64,000 nt of DNA from Paraburkholderia sp. D15 (GCF_029910215.1 NZ_CP110397.1:372001-436000), one strand, 5' to 3'. Numbered from the stretch's first letter, positions 16,980-26,392 are shown. The notes: generated from the sequence alone by a model not told the origin. Made by a program: numbers and translations.

Positions 16980-18857
16980 TCAAACAGATAATTGCTTCGG
17001 CATCGTCACCGGCTCAGTCGGGTCCACACGTACTTCCAGCAGCGCCGGACCTGGCGAACGCAGCAGCGCGTCGATGGCCGGCCGCAATTCGGCCGGGTTA
17101 GCGCATCTGAAGCCCCGCGTGCCGCAGGCCATCGCGATCTGCGCGTAATCGATCGCGCCAAGTTCGCATCCATAAGGCGGGTTCCCGAGCTCTTTCTGTT
17201 CGAACACGACCTCCGCAAGCAGATCATTGCACAGCACGACGATCTTGACTGGCAAGTCGTTCTTGACGGCCGTCGACATTTCAGCCATCAGCATCGCGAA
17301 TCCGCCGTCGCCGACGATCGCGACCACCTGGCGCTCTGGCCTCGCCAACTGAGCGGCAATCGCAAACGGCAGACCGGGTGCCATGGTCGCCAGCATGCCG
17401 GTCGCGATGAGTTGTTGGCCGCTTCGCAGTTGAAGAAACCGCGCTGAAAAATGTGTATTCGCGCCGCAATCGAGGCATACGATCGCGTCTGGCGCCAACG
17501 CATCGCTAACGGCCCGCACGACGCTTTGCGGACGCAACGGCGTGCGCTCGGTGGCGGCCACCCGAACCAACAGGTCATTCCATTGGACAACGCGCGCCTG
17601 AATCTCGCGCAGGAATGCATCGTCTTTCTGGCGCAGCATCGGCAGTAAGGCTCGCAACGTTTCCTTCGTATCGCCCACCAGCCCAACCTCTACCGGAAAA
17701 CGCAAGCCGACCCGCCCTGCATCGATATCGATCTGTACGCCGCGCGCGGCCCCCGGTTTCGGATACGAATCGATCCAAGGCATCGTCGTGCCAATGATCA
17801 GCACGGTGTCGCAGCGTTGCATCGCTTCCTCAGACGGCACTGTGCCCAGATGACCGATGCCGCCCGTCGAGAATGGCGAATCGTCGGGCAGGACGGTTCG
17901 TCCGAGCAAGGCCTTGGCGACCGGTGCGCTCAGTCGGCGAGCGACTTGCTCCAGTTCCGTGCCCGCGCCGAGCGCACCTTGTCCCACCATGATGGCGACA
18001 CGGGGGCCAGCGTTGATGAGATCGGCGGCGGCTTGCAGATCCATCAGCGAGGGCGTCGGTGCCGGCCGGCTCCACGCACTGGACGTGCGGCCACCGTGAT
18101 TTTCCGCGGACGCCTTGTCGTCGGACAGGCGCATGCCCTGTACGTCCTTGGACACGGTCAGATGGGCGACGCCGCGCAAGCCGAGCGCTCGACGGCAGGC
18201 GAGGTCCGTCACGGTCAGCGCGTGACGCGGACCGGTGACGACCGTGTTGTACAGGGCGACGTCCTGCATCAGCGCCGTGGTGTCCACGCTTTGCTGGAAG
18301 CGCGTGCCGCCCAGGTCGTGAAACGTCAGTCCTGTGATCGCGAGAACCGGTGCGCCGTCGAAATGCGCATCGTATAGACCGTTCATCAGATGTACGGCGC
18401 CCGGGCCGGTGGTCGCGACGCATACGCCGAGACGGCCGGTCGTTTTCGCCCAGCCGCTCGCCATGAATGCGGCCGCTTCCTCGTGACGCACCCCGATAAA
18501 GCGAATCCTGTCCCGGTGGCGACGAAGCGATTCGATGATCGGATTGATGCCGTCTCCGACCATCCCGAAGACGTGGTCGACGTCCCACGCAAGCAGCGTC
18601 TCGACGATTACGTCGGCGGTGGTCGCATCGGCGGGCGGGGTAAACGGCGGCTGGGGGGCGGCAGTTACAGATTGACCGTGAGGCGGTGGCACGTTCGACT
18701 GCAGGTGCGACTGTGCGGCAACGGTACGCATGGCAACCAGGCCCGCGCTGCCGGCCGCAGCCGCGCGCAGTACCCTGCGACGCGAGGCGGACTGGGGCAT
18801 GTCGCTCGACTGCGCCGCCACATCCGGTGAATTGGCGTGATCTAGGTGCTGAGCCAT
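16980..18857 (-). CDS. ThDP-dependent enzyme of the pyruvate oxidase / acetolactate synthase family, Tat leader
   Basis: After a twin-arginine-like leader (ASRRRVLRAAAAGSAG), the 625-residue protein shows the three-domain ThDP fold. The PYR domain carries the catalytic Glu in GVRHEEAAAFMASGWAK, then comes a central domain, and the PP domain has the cofactor motif VGDGGFAML...CND (the usual second N-N is C-N-D here). Family members decarboxylate pyruvate or related 2-keto acids. An exported or membrane-side enzyme would be unusual; some Burkholderiales genes annotated as pyruvate oxidase have such leaders. The start was set at the ATG after CGGAGATCCAC. Substrate assignment is not possible from sequence. 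Confidence 0.8.
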   Translation of the reverse strand: MAQHLDHANSPDVAAQSSDMPQSASRRRVLRAAAAGSAGLVAMRTVAAQSHLQSNVPPPHGQSVTAAPQPPFTPPADATTADVIVETLLAWDVDHVFGMVGDGINPIIESLRRHRDRIRFIGVRHEEAAAFMASGWAKTTGRLGVCVATTGPGAVHLMNGLYDAHFDGAPVLAITGLTFHDLGGTRFQQSVDTTALMQDVALYNTVVTGPRHALTVTDLACRRALGLRGVAHLTVSKDVQGMRLSDDKASAENHGGRTSSAWSRPAPTPSLMDLQAAADLINAGPRVAIMVGQGALGAGTELEQVARRLSAPVAKALLGRTVLPDDSPFSTGGIGHLGTVPSEEAMQRCDTVLIIGTTMPWIDSYPKPGAARGVQIDIDAGRVGLRFPVEVGLVGDTKETLRALLPMLRQKDDAFLREIQARVVQWNDLLVRVAATERTPLRPQSVVRAVSDALAPDAIVCLDCGANTHFSARFLQLRSGQQLIATGMLATMAPGLPFAIAAQLARPERQVVAIVGDGGFAMLMAEMSTAVKNDLPVKIVVLCNDLLAEVVFEQKELGNPPYGCELGAIDYAQIAMACGTRGFRCANPAELRPAIDALLRSPGPALLEVRVDPTEPVTMPKQLSV

Positions 18858-19218
18858 GTGGATCTCCGAATAGCCGTCCAGCCCTGCGCGCAGAACGGGA
18901 CGCCTCTCTCTCTGTCCCGGGTCGTGCACGGGATATGTGCGGAAGGTCAAGCATCGCTCGTACCCGAACCTTCGGGCGTAGCCGGATGCGCGCGATCCGA
19001 ACGCGAGCTGCGTCGGCGGGATAATTTAGCCAGATTCAAATCTTCATTCGTTGCGTGGAAGCTGATCGGCAACCGGGGGCGCGGCGCTGGAAGTTGCGAT
19101 GTCCATGACGGAGCGGATCACGATGACGATGCATGAAATGGACAGCTTCAGGGGCGTTCAGGATGTCGCCGACGGCACTCAAGCTGGCGTGCCGACGAGC
19201 GTGACGGACAGCATGCGC
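18858..19218. other. intergenic region, no gene seen
   Basis: The 361 bases between the ThDP enzyme and the FNT channel contain only short overlapping ORFs with no Shine-Dalgarno or family resemblance. Both flanking genes run leftward, so the region should hold the promoter of the ThDP enzyme gene. Confidence 0.4.
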
Positions 19219-20148
19219 TTACCGGTTCTCGCTCATCTCCGGCGCGATCGCCGCATGATTGAGAAGCGCAACGAGCGAGGTGCCGCCTATCACATTGCCG
19301 GCAAAAGTTGGCAACAGGAATCTGAAGAAGTAGTCATCGGGCGACGCGATGCCCGCAAGCCATGCATAAGCTGCTTCCGTCGAACCGGCAATGATGTGCG
19401 ACAGATGCGATACCCCCACCATGTACGTGATCAGAAGTACGGTTAGCAGGCGGCCGGAGCGCGCGCTGGGTAGCAGCCAGACCATCAATGCTATCAGCCA
19501 GCCGGCCAGGATCGCATGGACGACCGTGGGTATCGGCTTAAGCGACGTTATTGCGTCCACTGAAATACTGCACAGCGCGTTATCTACGTCGGTGGTGAAG
19601 ATGCCAGGAATGCGCAGCATGGCCGCGAAAATCCATGTGCCGACCAGATTGAACAGCAGCACGACGGCCCACAGCCGAGACGCTCTCAGCGCTGTGGTCG
19701 CGTCGCGGCGTGTGAGTACCGGCAGCACGACGGTCAACGTGCTTTCAGTGAATAATTGCTGACGTCCCATGATAACCAGCACGAATCCCACGGTGTATCC
19801 GAAACTGGAGACGAGAGGGCGCCATAGGGCTTCCGGAAGGCGGGCGTCGAGCACGGCGGGGATGAGAAACGAGAATCCCATCGACATCCCCGCCGCGAGC
19901 GACGACCACGCGAGCGCGCCGATGGTTCGGCTCAGCGCGGCCTCGCCTTCCTCCCGAACAATCTCGTGAAGCACCAACGCGTGAGGCGCCGAGTGTCCGG
20001 CGGCCTGATCCTGTTGCCCCTCATCGAGGTGCGGCGATCCCGCGCCGGCCTCCTGCGGATCGGACGACCATGAACTCTCATCCGCGGCGCCACGATTGTC
20101 GCGCTCGGGCCGTTCAGCGTGGTGTTCTGGATGATCGGATTTCTGCAT
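19219..20148 (-). CDS. formate/nitrite transporter (FNT) family channel, YfdC-like
   Basis: The 309-residue protein has a hydrophilic N-terminus of about 75 residues, then six membrane segments in the FNT arrangement, including VGTWIFAAML and the pore loop LPTFAGNVIGGTSLVALLNH near the C-terminus (FxGNxxGG block). FNT channels move small monovalent anions such as formate, nitrite or hydrosulfide. The charged N-terminal extension and overall pattern are like YfdC rather than FocA. The start has AAAGGAGATCACGGCA. It appears monocistronic. Confidence 0.85.
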   Translation of the reverse strand: MQKSDHPEHHAERPERDNRGAADESSWSSDPQEAGAGSPHLDEGQQDQAAGHSAPHALVLHEIVREEGEAALSRTIGALAWSSLAAGMSMGFSFLIPAVLDARLPEALWRPLVSSFGYTVGFVLVIMGRQQLFTESTLTVVLPVLTRRDATTALRASRLWAVVLLFNLVGTWIFAAMLRIPGIFTTDVDNALCSISVDAITSLKPIPTVVHAILAGWLIALMVWLLPSARSGRLLTVLLITYMVGVSHLSHIIAGSTEAAYAWLAGIASPDDYFFRFLLPTFAGNVIGGTSLVALLNHAAIAPEMSENR

Positions 20149-20391
20149 TGCCGTGATCTCCTTTCGGGCCGTGCATCGCTTTCCTTCGGTGCGGCAGACT
20201 CCGCGGACTGATTCCGCTCCTTCAAAGTGCTAAGTGGGAGCCGGATCAGGCGCAAGCGTTATGCCAGGCGACGAGGCGAGCAGAAAACCGGATGAACCCT
20301 CGATCGTGGCGTTTTCGCCAGCGATGAGGTAGACCTACTATTGGCACGGTTTAGCCTTCGGGGCAAAACATCGAGAGGGAGGGCAAAGGCA

Positions 20392-20631
20392 ATGTCACAG
20401 GAAACACTCGAAAACCGGATTCGACGGAGGGCTTACGAATTGTGGCTGGCCGACGGCAGTATGGAGGGGTGTGCGGACGAATACTGGCGAAGGGCAAGGC
20501 TGGAGGTCGAGGCCGAAGTCGCGGAGGAAGCGCGGCAGGCACCACCACGCGCGGCGGGCTCCGGTCCAGCGATTCAGAATTTCCCCCACGACACACCGGA
20601 TAATCTGTCCGAATCTGATCAATTAAAATGA
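20392..20631 (+). CDS. DUF2934-type small protein
   Basis: The 79-residue product begins SQETLENRIRRRAYELWLADG and continues with ADEYWRRARLEVEAE, the compact helical pattern of DUF2934 (IR.RAY.LW...G...G....W..AE), followed by a disordered tail. These proteins are frequent in soil Proteobacteria and of unknown function. The ATG has AGAGGGAGGGCAAAGGCA upstream. It is divergent from the FNT channel gene. Confidence 0.75.
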   Translation: MSQETLENRIRRRAYELWLADGSMEGCADEYWRRARLEVEAEVAEEARQAPPRAAGSGPAIQNFPHDTPDNLSESDQLK

Positions 20632-20654
20632 TAAAGCCGTCCGTAAGGGACGGC
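20630..20654 (-). terminator. likely terminator for the leftward gene at 20886-21251
   Basis: GCCGTCC (20636-20642) pairs with GGACGGC (20648-20654) around a 5-base loop. On the minus strand the stem is followed by TTTATCATTTT. It lies about 230 bases past the stop of the minus-strand gene, and close behind the convergent DUF2934 gene. Confidence 0.45.
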
Positions 20655-20885
20655 CAGAAAGGTTCCGACCATTTCGATAGCCGTGACTGTGTGGGAACCT
20701 ATCGCCTGAATGCGCAGATTTTTCCAATTGAGTCAAAATGCCCGCTCAATCGGTTCCGACCAGGTAGCCGCATTCGGAATATTGCCTGTTGCGGAAGGTC
20801 ACCACACCAGGCGACACGTTCACCACGCCCTCTCCCGTGACCAGCCAGCATCGTGCGTCATGGTCCGAGTATGCCACCCAAATGC

Positions 20886-21251
20886 CTAGCTTCCCCGCAG
20901 CGCGCTGCGACACGCGGCATATAGGTCGCGGATAACTGGCGATCGATTGTCAAGACGCCAGCTATGAGTGAATAGCTGAGTGAGCCAATCCGGATCACCG
21001 AAGCGTGGCTCATAGACGAATCCAAGTGCCACGGTTTCCGACAGCGTGCCAATTCGCACGCGCTCCTGCCAGTTCGCGTCGACGTCGTTGTTTAACAACC
21101 AGATCCGCGCGGACTCCACGAGATGATCGGTTCGAAGCCAACCGCCCGTGCGGGCGCGTCCGACGAGCTGCGCGACGACGAGATAAGTCAAAAGCTCGGC
21201 GCGCGCCTCGTCATCAATGCATTCCGGCCGGGACAAGTCGCCATTTACCAT
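20886..21251 (-). CDS. uncharacterised protein, member of a three-copy local family
   Basis: The 121-residue helical protein has the block ARAELLTYLVVAQLVGRART followed by GGWLRTDHLVESARIWL, then an RVR-x-GTLSETVALGF region and RLDNRSPVIRDLYAACR near the end. The same blocks occur in the products of 21390-21731 and 37777-38337. I know no function for it. The pattern (two amphipathic helices, conserved W-L-x-x-D and a distal SPV motif) suggests a small globular protein rather than a membrane one. It is divergent from the neighbouring relative, with 138 bases between starts. Confidence 0.65.
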   Translation of the reverse strand: MVNGDLSRPECIDDEARAELLTYLVVAQLVGRARTGGWLRTDHLVESARIWLLNNDVDANWQERVRIGTLSETVALGFVYEPRFGDPDWLTQLFTHSWRLDNRSPVIRDLYAACRSALRGS

Positions 21252-21389
21252 TTGGCTTCCCTAACCGCTTCGAGGCGGAAATTTGATTGCGGGCTGCAAC
21301 CGACGTACCAGCTGCTGCGTATAAGTGTGATCAACGCCAGCCGGCCAACGGCACACGTTCGACGTCCGGCGTGTTCGGGAATAATCTCT

Positions 21390-21731
21390 ATGTCATACGT
21401 CTCAAACAGCCATGCCCGCGTGGACTGCCTTTGCTTTCTCGTCATCGGCCAGCTCGTGGCCAGGGTGAAATTGGGAGCGTGGCTCCAGCCGGATCGGATA
21501 GCTGAATTGCTTGTCATCTGGAATGCCGGACGGCGGGAAAGCGAGTACATCGATTCCTCTGCATTGTCGGGGCTTTCGGAGGCTATAGCTGCGGACCTCT
21601 TTCAGATTCCGGATTTGCGAGATCTGGGTGCACTAGCCAAGCTTATCTCCGGCAAAGGAACGCTCGACTATCACGCTCCCGGCGTCCAGGCGATTTTCCG
21701 GATTTGTATGGCGCGGCTGGCGTCGTCGTAA
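21390..21731 (+). CDS. uncharacterised protein, divergent paralogue of 20886-21251
   Basis: The 113-residue product contains CLCFLVIGQLVARVKLGAWL then QPDRIAELLVIW, matching the core of the neighbouring minus-strand gene, and ends with DYHAPGVQAIFRICMARL, equivalent to the SPV block. The ATG giving MSYVSNSHARVD was chosen because the conserved region starts ten residues later. The ribosome site is weak (GGGA). The two related genes face away from each other, an arrangement that suggests duplication followed by inversion. Confidence 0.6.
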   Translation: MSYVSNSHARVDCLCFLVIGQLVARVKLGAWLQPDRIAELLVIWNAGRRESEYIDSSALSGLSEAIAADLFQIPDLRDLGALAKLISGKGTLDYHAPGVQAIFRICMARLASS

Positions 21732-21861
21732 GTTCCAATGTCGGCAGAATTGATTCACTTATGCTTACGATGGCGCAATCATGCGAAGCCGCCGTCGGTT
21801 AGCGTGCTGCCCCGACCAACAAATGAAGGTAGACTGCGGTCGCCCGAATTTGCTCGCCTCG

Positions 21862-22527
21862 CTAACGCGAAGCGAGTGGCGAATTATCAAAGCAGGCCAG
21901 CATGGCGCCCGGTCCCGGATAGATCGCGCTGCAGCCGCTTGCCCGGAGACTTGCTTCGCTGAAACCGCCACAGAGCACCCCGATGGTTCGCATACCCATC
22001 TTTCCGGCCGCCTGTGCGTCGTAAGGGCTATCGCCTATCGCTATCGCGTAGTTTGCGGGGATTCCAAGTTTCTCAAGCGCAGCCCCGAAAATGTCGGGCG
22101 CGGGTTTCGACAGTTTTGCATCCGACGAAGACGTACGCTGGTCGACCAGCTGTGCTATTCCCGCGATTTCGAGATAGATCTCAAGTTCGTCTTCTTTCGC
22201 TGATGACGCCACCGCCACCTGAAGACCGGCGTCGCGTACCCGTTGCAAGAGTTGCGGCACAGCGGAGAAAGGGCGAACCATTTGCAGGTACTTCGACTTG
22301 AAGCGCTCACCGCGCCATTTTTCCAATGCGGCCCCGTGTTCACTCTGCTGCCCGGCACTAAGAAAAACGGGTAATAGCTGGTCACCACCTTTGCCAATCT
22401 GACTACGTACCTTCTCGAAGGTAACGTCATACCCGAACTCCGCGAACGCCTCCTGCCAGGCGAGTGCATGCAGATCAACAGAGTCGATCAACGTTCCGTC
22501 GATATCGAAAACAGCGGCTTGGGGCAT
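21862..22527 (-). CDS. HAD-superfamily phosphatase (phosphoglycolate phosphatase-like)
   Basis: The 221-residue protein has the HAD motifs: VFDIDGTLIDS (motif I with DxDGT nucleophile), VASSA (motif II), a conserved Lys in KLSKPAPDIF (motif III) and IGDSPYDAQAAG (motif IV). The helical cap between motifs I and II is the C1 type seen in phosphoglycolate phosphatase and beta-phosphoglucomutase. The start ATG follows GAAGGAAGG, which rules out the longer reading. The substrate is undetermined. Confidence 0.85.
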   Translation of the reverse strand: MPQAAVFDIDGTLIDSVDLHALAWQEAFAEFGYDVTFEKVRSQIGKGGDQLLPVFLSAGQQSEHGAALEKWRGERFKSKYLQMVRPFSAVPQLLQRVRDAGLQVAVASSAKEDELEIYLEIAGIAQLVDQRTSSSDAKLSKPAPDIFGAALEKLGIPANYAIAIGDSPYDAQAAGKMGMRTIGVLCGGFSEASLRASGCSAIYPGPGAMLACFDNSPLASR

Positions 22528-23150
22528 GGAAAGCCTTCCTTCAAGTTTGACATGCGCATGTTGCGCGCGACAGACCGGGCTGATTACACTGCGCGCGGCG
22601 GGGGCGCCAAAAGGGCGTCTGGTGATACGTACGCAATCGCGGGTCGCTCGCCTGCAGCACGCAAAGTCGCCCCAAATCCCGCAGGCGCCCATGCTTTCAG
22701 ACGTGCGCCGGTGATCACTGTGACACTGCCACTCCCAGCCAATGGTCGCCCCAGCGGCAACGGGCGCGTCGACCAGCGCCACCTCCCCATTTGGAGGACA
22801 ACGGTCTGAAACCTCTGAAACCTCCCACTTTTTCGGCGACCGCGGCGGAGCCCCCCCCGTTCGCGCCGTGAATGCCGTTGGCCGTCACGATCCCGGTAGG
22901 TCGCGATGATCTCCTGTCGGACCGCCGCAGCGCGGCAGTCCGGTGCTCGGGGAAGACCGGGGGACAGGACTTACAACTTCGCATGAAACGGGCCTGCGTC
23001 AGCGGCTGGTGTAAAGAAGGCGACGGCCACCCGTAAAAATGCCTCTCTCTATAGGAACGGAAAATGCTTCTGCGGGGTGCGGATTGTTTAGACACAGCAC
23101 TAGTCGGTACATCGCAGTAACAATTTCGACAAAAGCAATGGAGATTGACG
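22528..23150. other. 623-base intergenic stretch, no gene seen
   Basis: The region separates the divergent HAD phosphatase and membrane protein genes and includes a run of eight C near 22850. Open frames here have no ribosome site and no family resemblance. It should contain promoters for both flanking genes. Confidence 0.4.
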
Positions 23151-24062
23151 ATGATCCACATCAAGGACCCTGCGGGATATCCGATGCAAACGGACGACCC
23201 GACGCTTTTCGCCCATCAGCACGACGGCGTGGTTTCATGGGGCGCGGTATTTGCGGGCGGCGTCGGGGCGGCTGCGTTTGCCCTCATCCTTCTCACCCTC
23301 GGAACGGGGCTGGGTCTGACGGCGCTTTCCCCGTGGTCATCAGGCGCCTCCAATGCGAAAGCCTTCGGCTTTTCCGCCGTGGTGTGGGTATGCGTCACAG
23401 CGATCCTTGCGTCGGGTCTTGGCGGCTATCTAGCCGGACGGCTTCGCCGGCGCTGGCTGACCATCACCGCCGACGAGCTCCATTTCCGGGATACGGCGCA
23501 CGGCTTTTTGAGCTGGGCTGTGGCGACGCTTCTGACGGCGGTAATTCTCACGTCGGCGGCTTCTGGGGCTATACATGCAGGCACTCAGGCGGCCGCCACA
23601 ACCGCGGGTGAGCGAGGTTTCAGCACGATGCGAGGCGACGCAGACGCAGCGCTTAATACCTGGCCACTCGGCTACCTCGTCGATTCCCTGTTCCGGCGCC
23701 CTCCTTCCTCCCAGCCGGCGCCAGCGGCGACCAACGAGTCGCCCCGTCGGGAGGCGACTCGCATCTTTCTGAACAGTGCTGCGACAGGCGCCCAGCTATC
23801 TCCGGATGACGCGAGTTACCTGGGGCAATTGGTGGCGCAACGCACCGGCCTTCCGCCGGCTGCTGCGCAGGCTCGCGTAACCACCACCTATACGAATTTT
23901 GTACAGAAACTCGCTGCGCTGGATGACGCAGCAAAGGCTGCCGCCGACAGAGCACGCAAGATAACGATTGGCGCTTCGCTGTGGCTGTTTGTTTCGCTTC
24001 TCATGGGCGCGTTCTCAGCGAGCCTTCTCGCTATTTATGGCGGTCGGGTAAGACAGCTCTAA
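23151..24062 (+). CDS. membrane protein of unknown function (four TM, large soluble loop)
   Basis: The 303-residue protein has three hydrophobic segments in the first half (WGAVFAGGVGAAAFALILL, FSAVVWVCVTAILASGLGGY, WAVATLLTAVILTSA), a hydrophilic region of about 130 residues with helical character, and a last segment near the C-terminus (ASLWLFVSLLMGAFSASLLA). The N-terminus GVVSWGAVFAGGVGAAA resembles the start of a widespread family of hypothetical proteins that cluster with stress genes. The ATG follows AATGGAGATTGACG. The tiny peptide gene at 24096 lies 33 bases downstream, probably in the same transcript. Confidence 0.7.
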   Translation: MIHIKDPAGYPMQTDDPTLFAHQHDGVVSWGAVFAGGVGAAAFALILLTLGTGLGLTALSPWSSGASNAKAFGFSAVVWVCVTAILASGLGGYLAGRLRRRWLTITADELHFRDTAHGFLSWAVATLLTAVILTSAASGAIHAGTQAAATTAGERGFSTMRGDADAALNTWPLGYLVDSLFRRPPSSQPAPAATNESPRREATRIFLNSAATGAQLSPDDASYLGQLVAQRTGLPPAAAQARVTTTYTNFVQKLAALDDAAKAAADRARKITIGASLWLFVSLLMGAFSASLLAIYGGRVRQL

Positions 24063-24095
24063 TCTGAATCAAAATCCCTAACCACGGAGGTAGTG

Positions 24096-24170
24096 ATGCG
24101 CTCAATTCTTCTTTATATGCTCGGTGTGCCGATCCCCATCATCATTCTGATCGCGCTTTTCTGGCATTGA
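24096..24170 (+). CDS. 24-residue hydrophobic membrane peptide
   Basis: An excellent ribosome site (ACGGAGGTAGTG-ATG) precedes a 25-codon ORF. The product begins MRSILLYMLGVPIPIIIL and ends FWH, a single transmembrane helix with a central V-P-I-P kink. Similar tiny ORFs behind stress membrane proteins occur in many Proteobacteria, to my recollection. It follows the membrane protein at 23151 by 33 bases and may be its partner. Confidence 0.6.
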   Translation: MRSILLYMLGVPIPIIILIALFWH

Positions 24171-24177
24171 CGTAGCG

Positions 24178-24200
24178 CGGTCATCCTGTCCGGATGACCG
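24178..24200 (+). terminator. hairpin after the membrane-protein/peptide operon
   Basis: CGGTCATCC pairs perfectly with GGATGACCG over a 5-base loop, beginning 8 bases after the peptide stop. No T-run follows, so it may be a processing or weak termination site. A second perfect 10-bp stem (ACGCCGCCGC/GCGGCGGCGT) lies at 24326-24348. Confidence 0.4.
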
Positions 24201-24433
24201 CGGGACCGACTCGTCAATCGATGGCGATGCATCTCGGCTTTTAGTTGTCGTCTTCATCGTTCGTGGACGGCGATGGCTGCGCGATCGCTAGTCTTTTGGC
24301 GCACCGGGGAAGAAATCTCAGATCTACGCCGCCGCCTCGCGGCGGCGTTGGCAATGAAAGATGTTGAGTGATGTTTTCGATACAACACAAGGATTTGCCG
24401 ACCCGAAGGCCGGCTTACAGACTGGCGGCTTCC

Positions 24434-25318
24434 TTATTTCTCCACTACCGCCTCCTGCCCTGCGCCTAAATCCGCACCCGTGACCGGGTCCGTCGTTGTC
24501 GCAGATGCGGTTCGCGACGCCATCGCATTGAGCGCTTCAACATCCTGCTCGGAAACCTGCACGGTGGCCAGACCATCGCCACCGTCGACCGCCGGCTCCG
24601 GATTTTCAACGACATCCCAGTTTGGCCCTTCGTTCCACGGGCCTCGAGGGGCATCGTCCCCGGACGACATCTTGTAATAGACGCTGGCGTATTCCGCAAC
24701 ACCCGGCAGCTTCCCTTGCGGAAAATTCGGCTGGATCGAATGCAAGGCCTTTTCGAAAGACTTCTGATGCGCGATTTCGCGAGTCATGAGGAATCCGAGC
24801 GTTTCAGCGATGCCGACATCCTCGGTCACGTTCATCAAGCGCTCATAGACAATCTTGGCGCGCGCCTCTGCAGCGATGTTAGATCGGAGATCCGCCGTAG
24901 GCTCACCAATGGTGTCAACATATGCCGCGGTCCAGGGGACGCCTGCCGAGTTGGTCAAGGCGGGGCCACCGCCGTACAGAAGGGACGTGACATGTGAATC
25001 GTTGCCGCCGCCGGTGAGCGAACGGTAGAGTTCCGCTTCGGACTCCACAGCTTCGGCCAATCGGCCTTTCGCACCTTTGTTAAGCATCGCGACTATCGAA
25101 CCAATAATTTCCAGATGACTGAGTTCTTCTGTCGCAATGTCAAACAACATGTCGCGTCGCCCGGGGTCGTCCTCGCTTATCGCCTGAGTGAAATACCGGC
25201 AAGCTGCCCCCAGCTCACCCTGAGGCCCTCCAAACTGCTCGAGAAGGAGATTGGCCAGACCGGGGTTCGGTGCCGCCACGCGAACCGTGTATTGCAGTCG
25301 CTTGTTGTGCACAAACAT
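24434..25318 (-). CDS. manganese (non-heme) catalase
   Basis: The 294-residue protein has the ferritin-like four-helix pattern of manganese catalase. The Glu/His ligands of the dimanganese centre lie in FGGPQGELGAACRYFTQA, in IATEELSHLEIIGSI, in a segment containing AEARAKIVYERL, and in REIAHQKSFEKAL. It decomposes hydrogen peroxide in the cytosol without heme. Length agrees with the family (280-300). The ATG giving MFVHNKRLQYTVRV has TTGGAGAAATGCG upstream. It is the first of three unrelated catalase-type genes in the window. Confidence 0.92.
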   Translation of the reverse strand: MFVHNKRLQYTVRVAAPNPGLANLLLEQFGGPQGELGAACRYFTQAISEDDPGRRDMLFDIATEELSHLEIIGSIVAMLNKGAKGRLAEAVESEAELYRSLTGGGNDSHVTSLLYGGGPALTNSAGVPWTAAYVDTIGEPTADLRSNIAAEARAKIVYERLMNVTEDVGIAETLGFLMTREIAHQKSFEKALHSIQPNFPQGKLPGVAEYASVYYKMSSGDDAPRGPWNEGPNWDVVENPEPAVDGGDGLATVQVSEQDVEALNAMASRTASATTTDPVTGADLGAGQEAVVEK

Positions 25319-25898
25319 CGCATTTCTCCAAGAAAAAGTCGGATTCACAGCGGCCTTTGCAGATAGAAAGGTCCGCACATGAAGACGTTTGTAGAAAAAG
25401 CCGATTGGTGGGCGATGCCGAACGCATTTGCGGGATGACGCCGACCCGGTCTCAGGGCGAGTGCCCTGGCGTGATGTGCGCGCAGTAACGCAACGGGTAA
25501 CACTGCAGACTTTGATGCCGCATGCGCTGTGCCCGGGGCCGGTTATTCCTGCGGTCTACCGGCAGAGCACCGCAGATGCGAGTAGCGATCGCGATGGAAC
25601 AAACCGAAATAGCTGAATCCCTCCGCCGACCATGGCGAGCGGTTAGCGCTATCGCCTCGGAGGAGCGCTCTGCGCGTTAAATGGCGCACGATCTTCGCGG
25701 CTGGGTGCCGGCGGCATGTCGCCCGGGCACTTGCGAAGCGGCCGACGCCAGCCGGACAAACGTGGCCGCGCCATCAGCCCAATTTTTTCTTGGCGTCATT
25801 TCTGGGCGTCAATTAGCGGCAGCAGGGATCTGGGATGTCATGAAACGGGCCTCCAGTGCTTCGGAGGCCGGTACGGTGCACGCGTACGGTAGCGGCAA
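25319..25898. other. 580-base intergenic stretch, no gene seen
   Basis: No open frame here has both a ribosome site and family resemblance. The left part must contain the promoter of the leftward catalase gene. I found no repeat or strong hairpin. Confidence 0.4.
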
Positions 25899-26282
25899 TC
25901 AGTGAATCGGCGGAACTACACCGAGCTTTTCGGCCAGCATCCGCTCATAAACGCCGAAGTGCAGATCTACCTCTTCCTGCGTAACCGCCGTCACGAGAAT
26001 ATTGATCTGTGTCGACTGTAAGCCGAGGACGGTTGCAATCGCCGCCTCCAACTGTGGCACGCACAGACGGTCTTCGGCAAAGGTGGTGCCGACAGCAATC
26101 TCATAGGCAGACTCCTGCCGGAGAACCACTTCCACAACTCTCGCACGCGCGCTCATGTTGTTGTCGATTGCAAGCCGGATAACGTCAACGGTCTGGCGCA
26201 TGGTCTCGGTGGGAAACCCCTTGCTGGAGCGCAACCGGATTCGGTGTCGGCCAAGAGTCAGCCAGTCATATTCGAATTCCAT
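25899..26282 (-). CDS. small protein of unknown function
   Basis: The 127-residue product starts MEFEYDWLTLGRHRIRLRSS behind GAGGACAT-ATG and is predicted to be an alpha/beta soluble protein: an initial beta region, a helix with TMRQTVDVIRLAIDNN, a beta strand RVVEVVLRQ, and a final helix HFGVYERMLAEKLG. I do not recognise the family. It is divergent from the first Hsp20 gene and sits in the stress-gene block. Confidence 0.55.
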   Translation of the reverse strand: MEFEYDWLTLGRHRIRLRSSKGFPTETMRQTVDVIRLAIDNNMSARARVVEVVLRQESAYEIAVGTTFAEDRLCVPQLEAAIATVLGLQSTQINILVTAVTQEEVDLHFGVYERMLAEKLGVVPPIH

Positions 26283-26361
26283 ATGTCCTCGGATGATCTG
26301 TCAAAGGTGTCGCCTAGATAGGATTTGCACAGCAGGATTCAAGCGCAAATGATCCAGCGCC

Positions 26362-26392
26362 CCCTTGAAATTTTCGTTCTATTTCCTATCTT
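26362..26392 (+). promoter_or_regulatory. possible sigma-32 heat-shock promoter
   Basis: CCCTTGAAA is followed after 14 bases by CCTATCTT, resembling the sigma-32 consensus CTTGAAA-N(11-16)-CCCCATNT. The -35 match is good and the -10 match is partial. It lies about 130 bases upstream of the first Hsp20 start. Confidence 0.4.

Noticed and set aside
24326..24348. Perfect GC-rich hairpin as a terminator.
   Set aside because: No T-run on either strand and no gene ends close by; kept only as a structural note.
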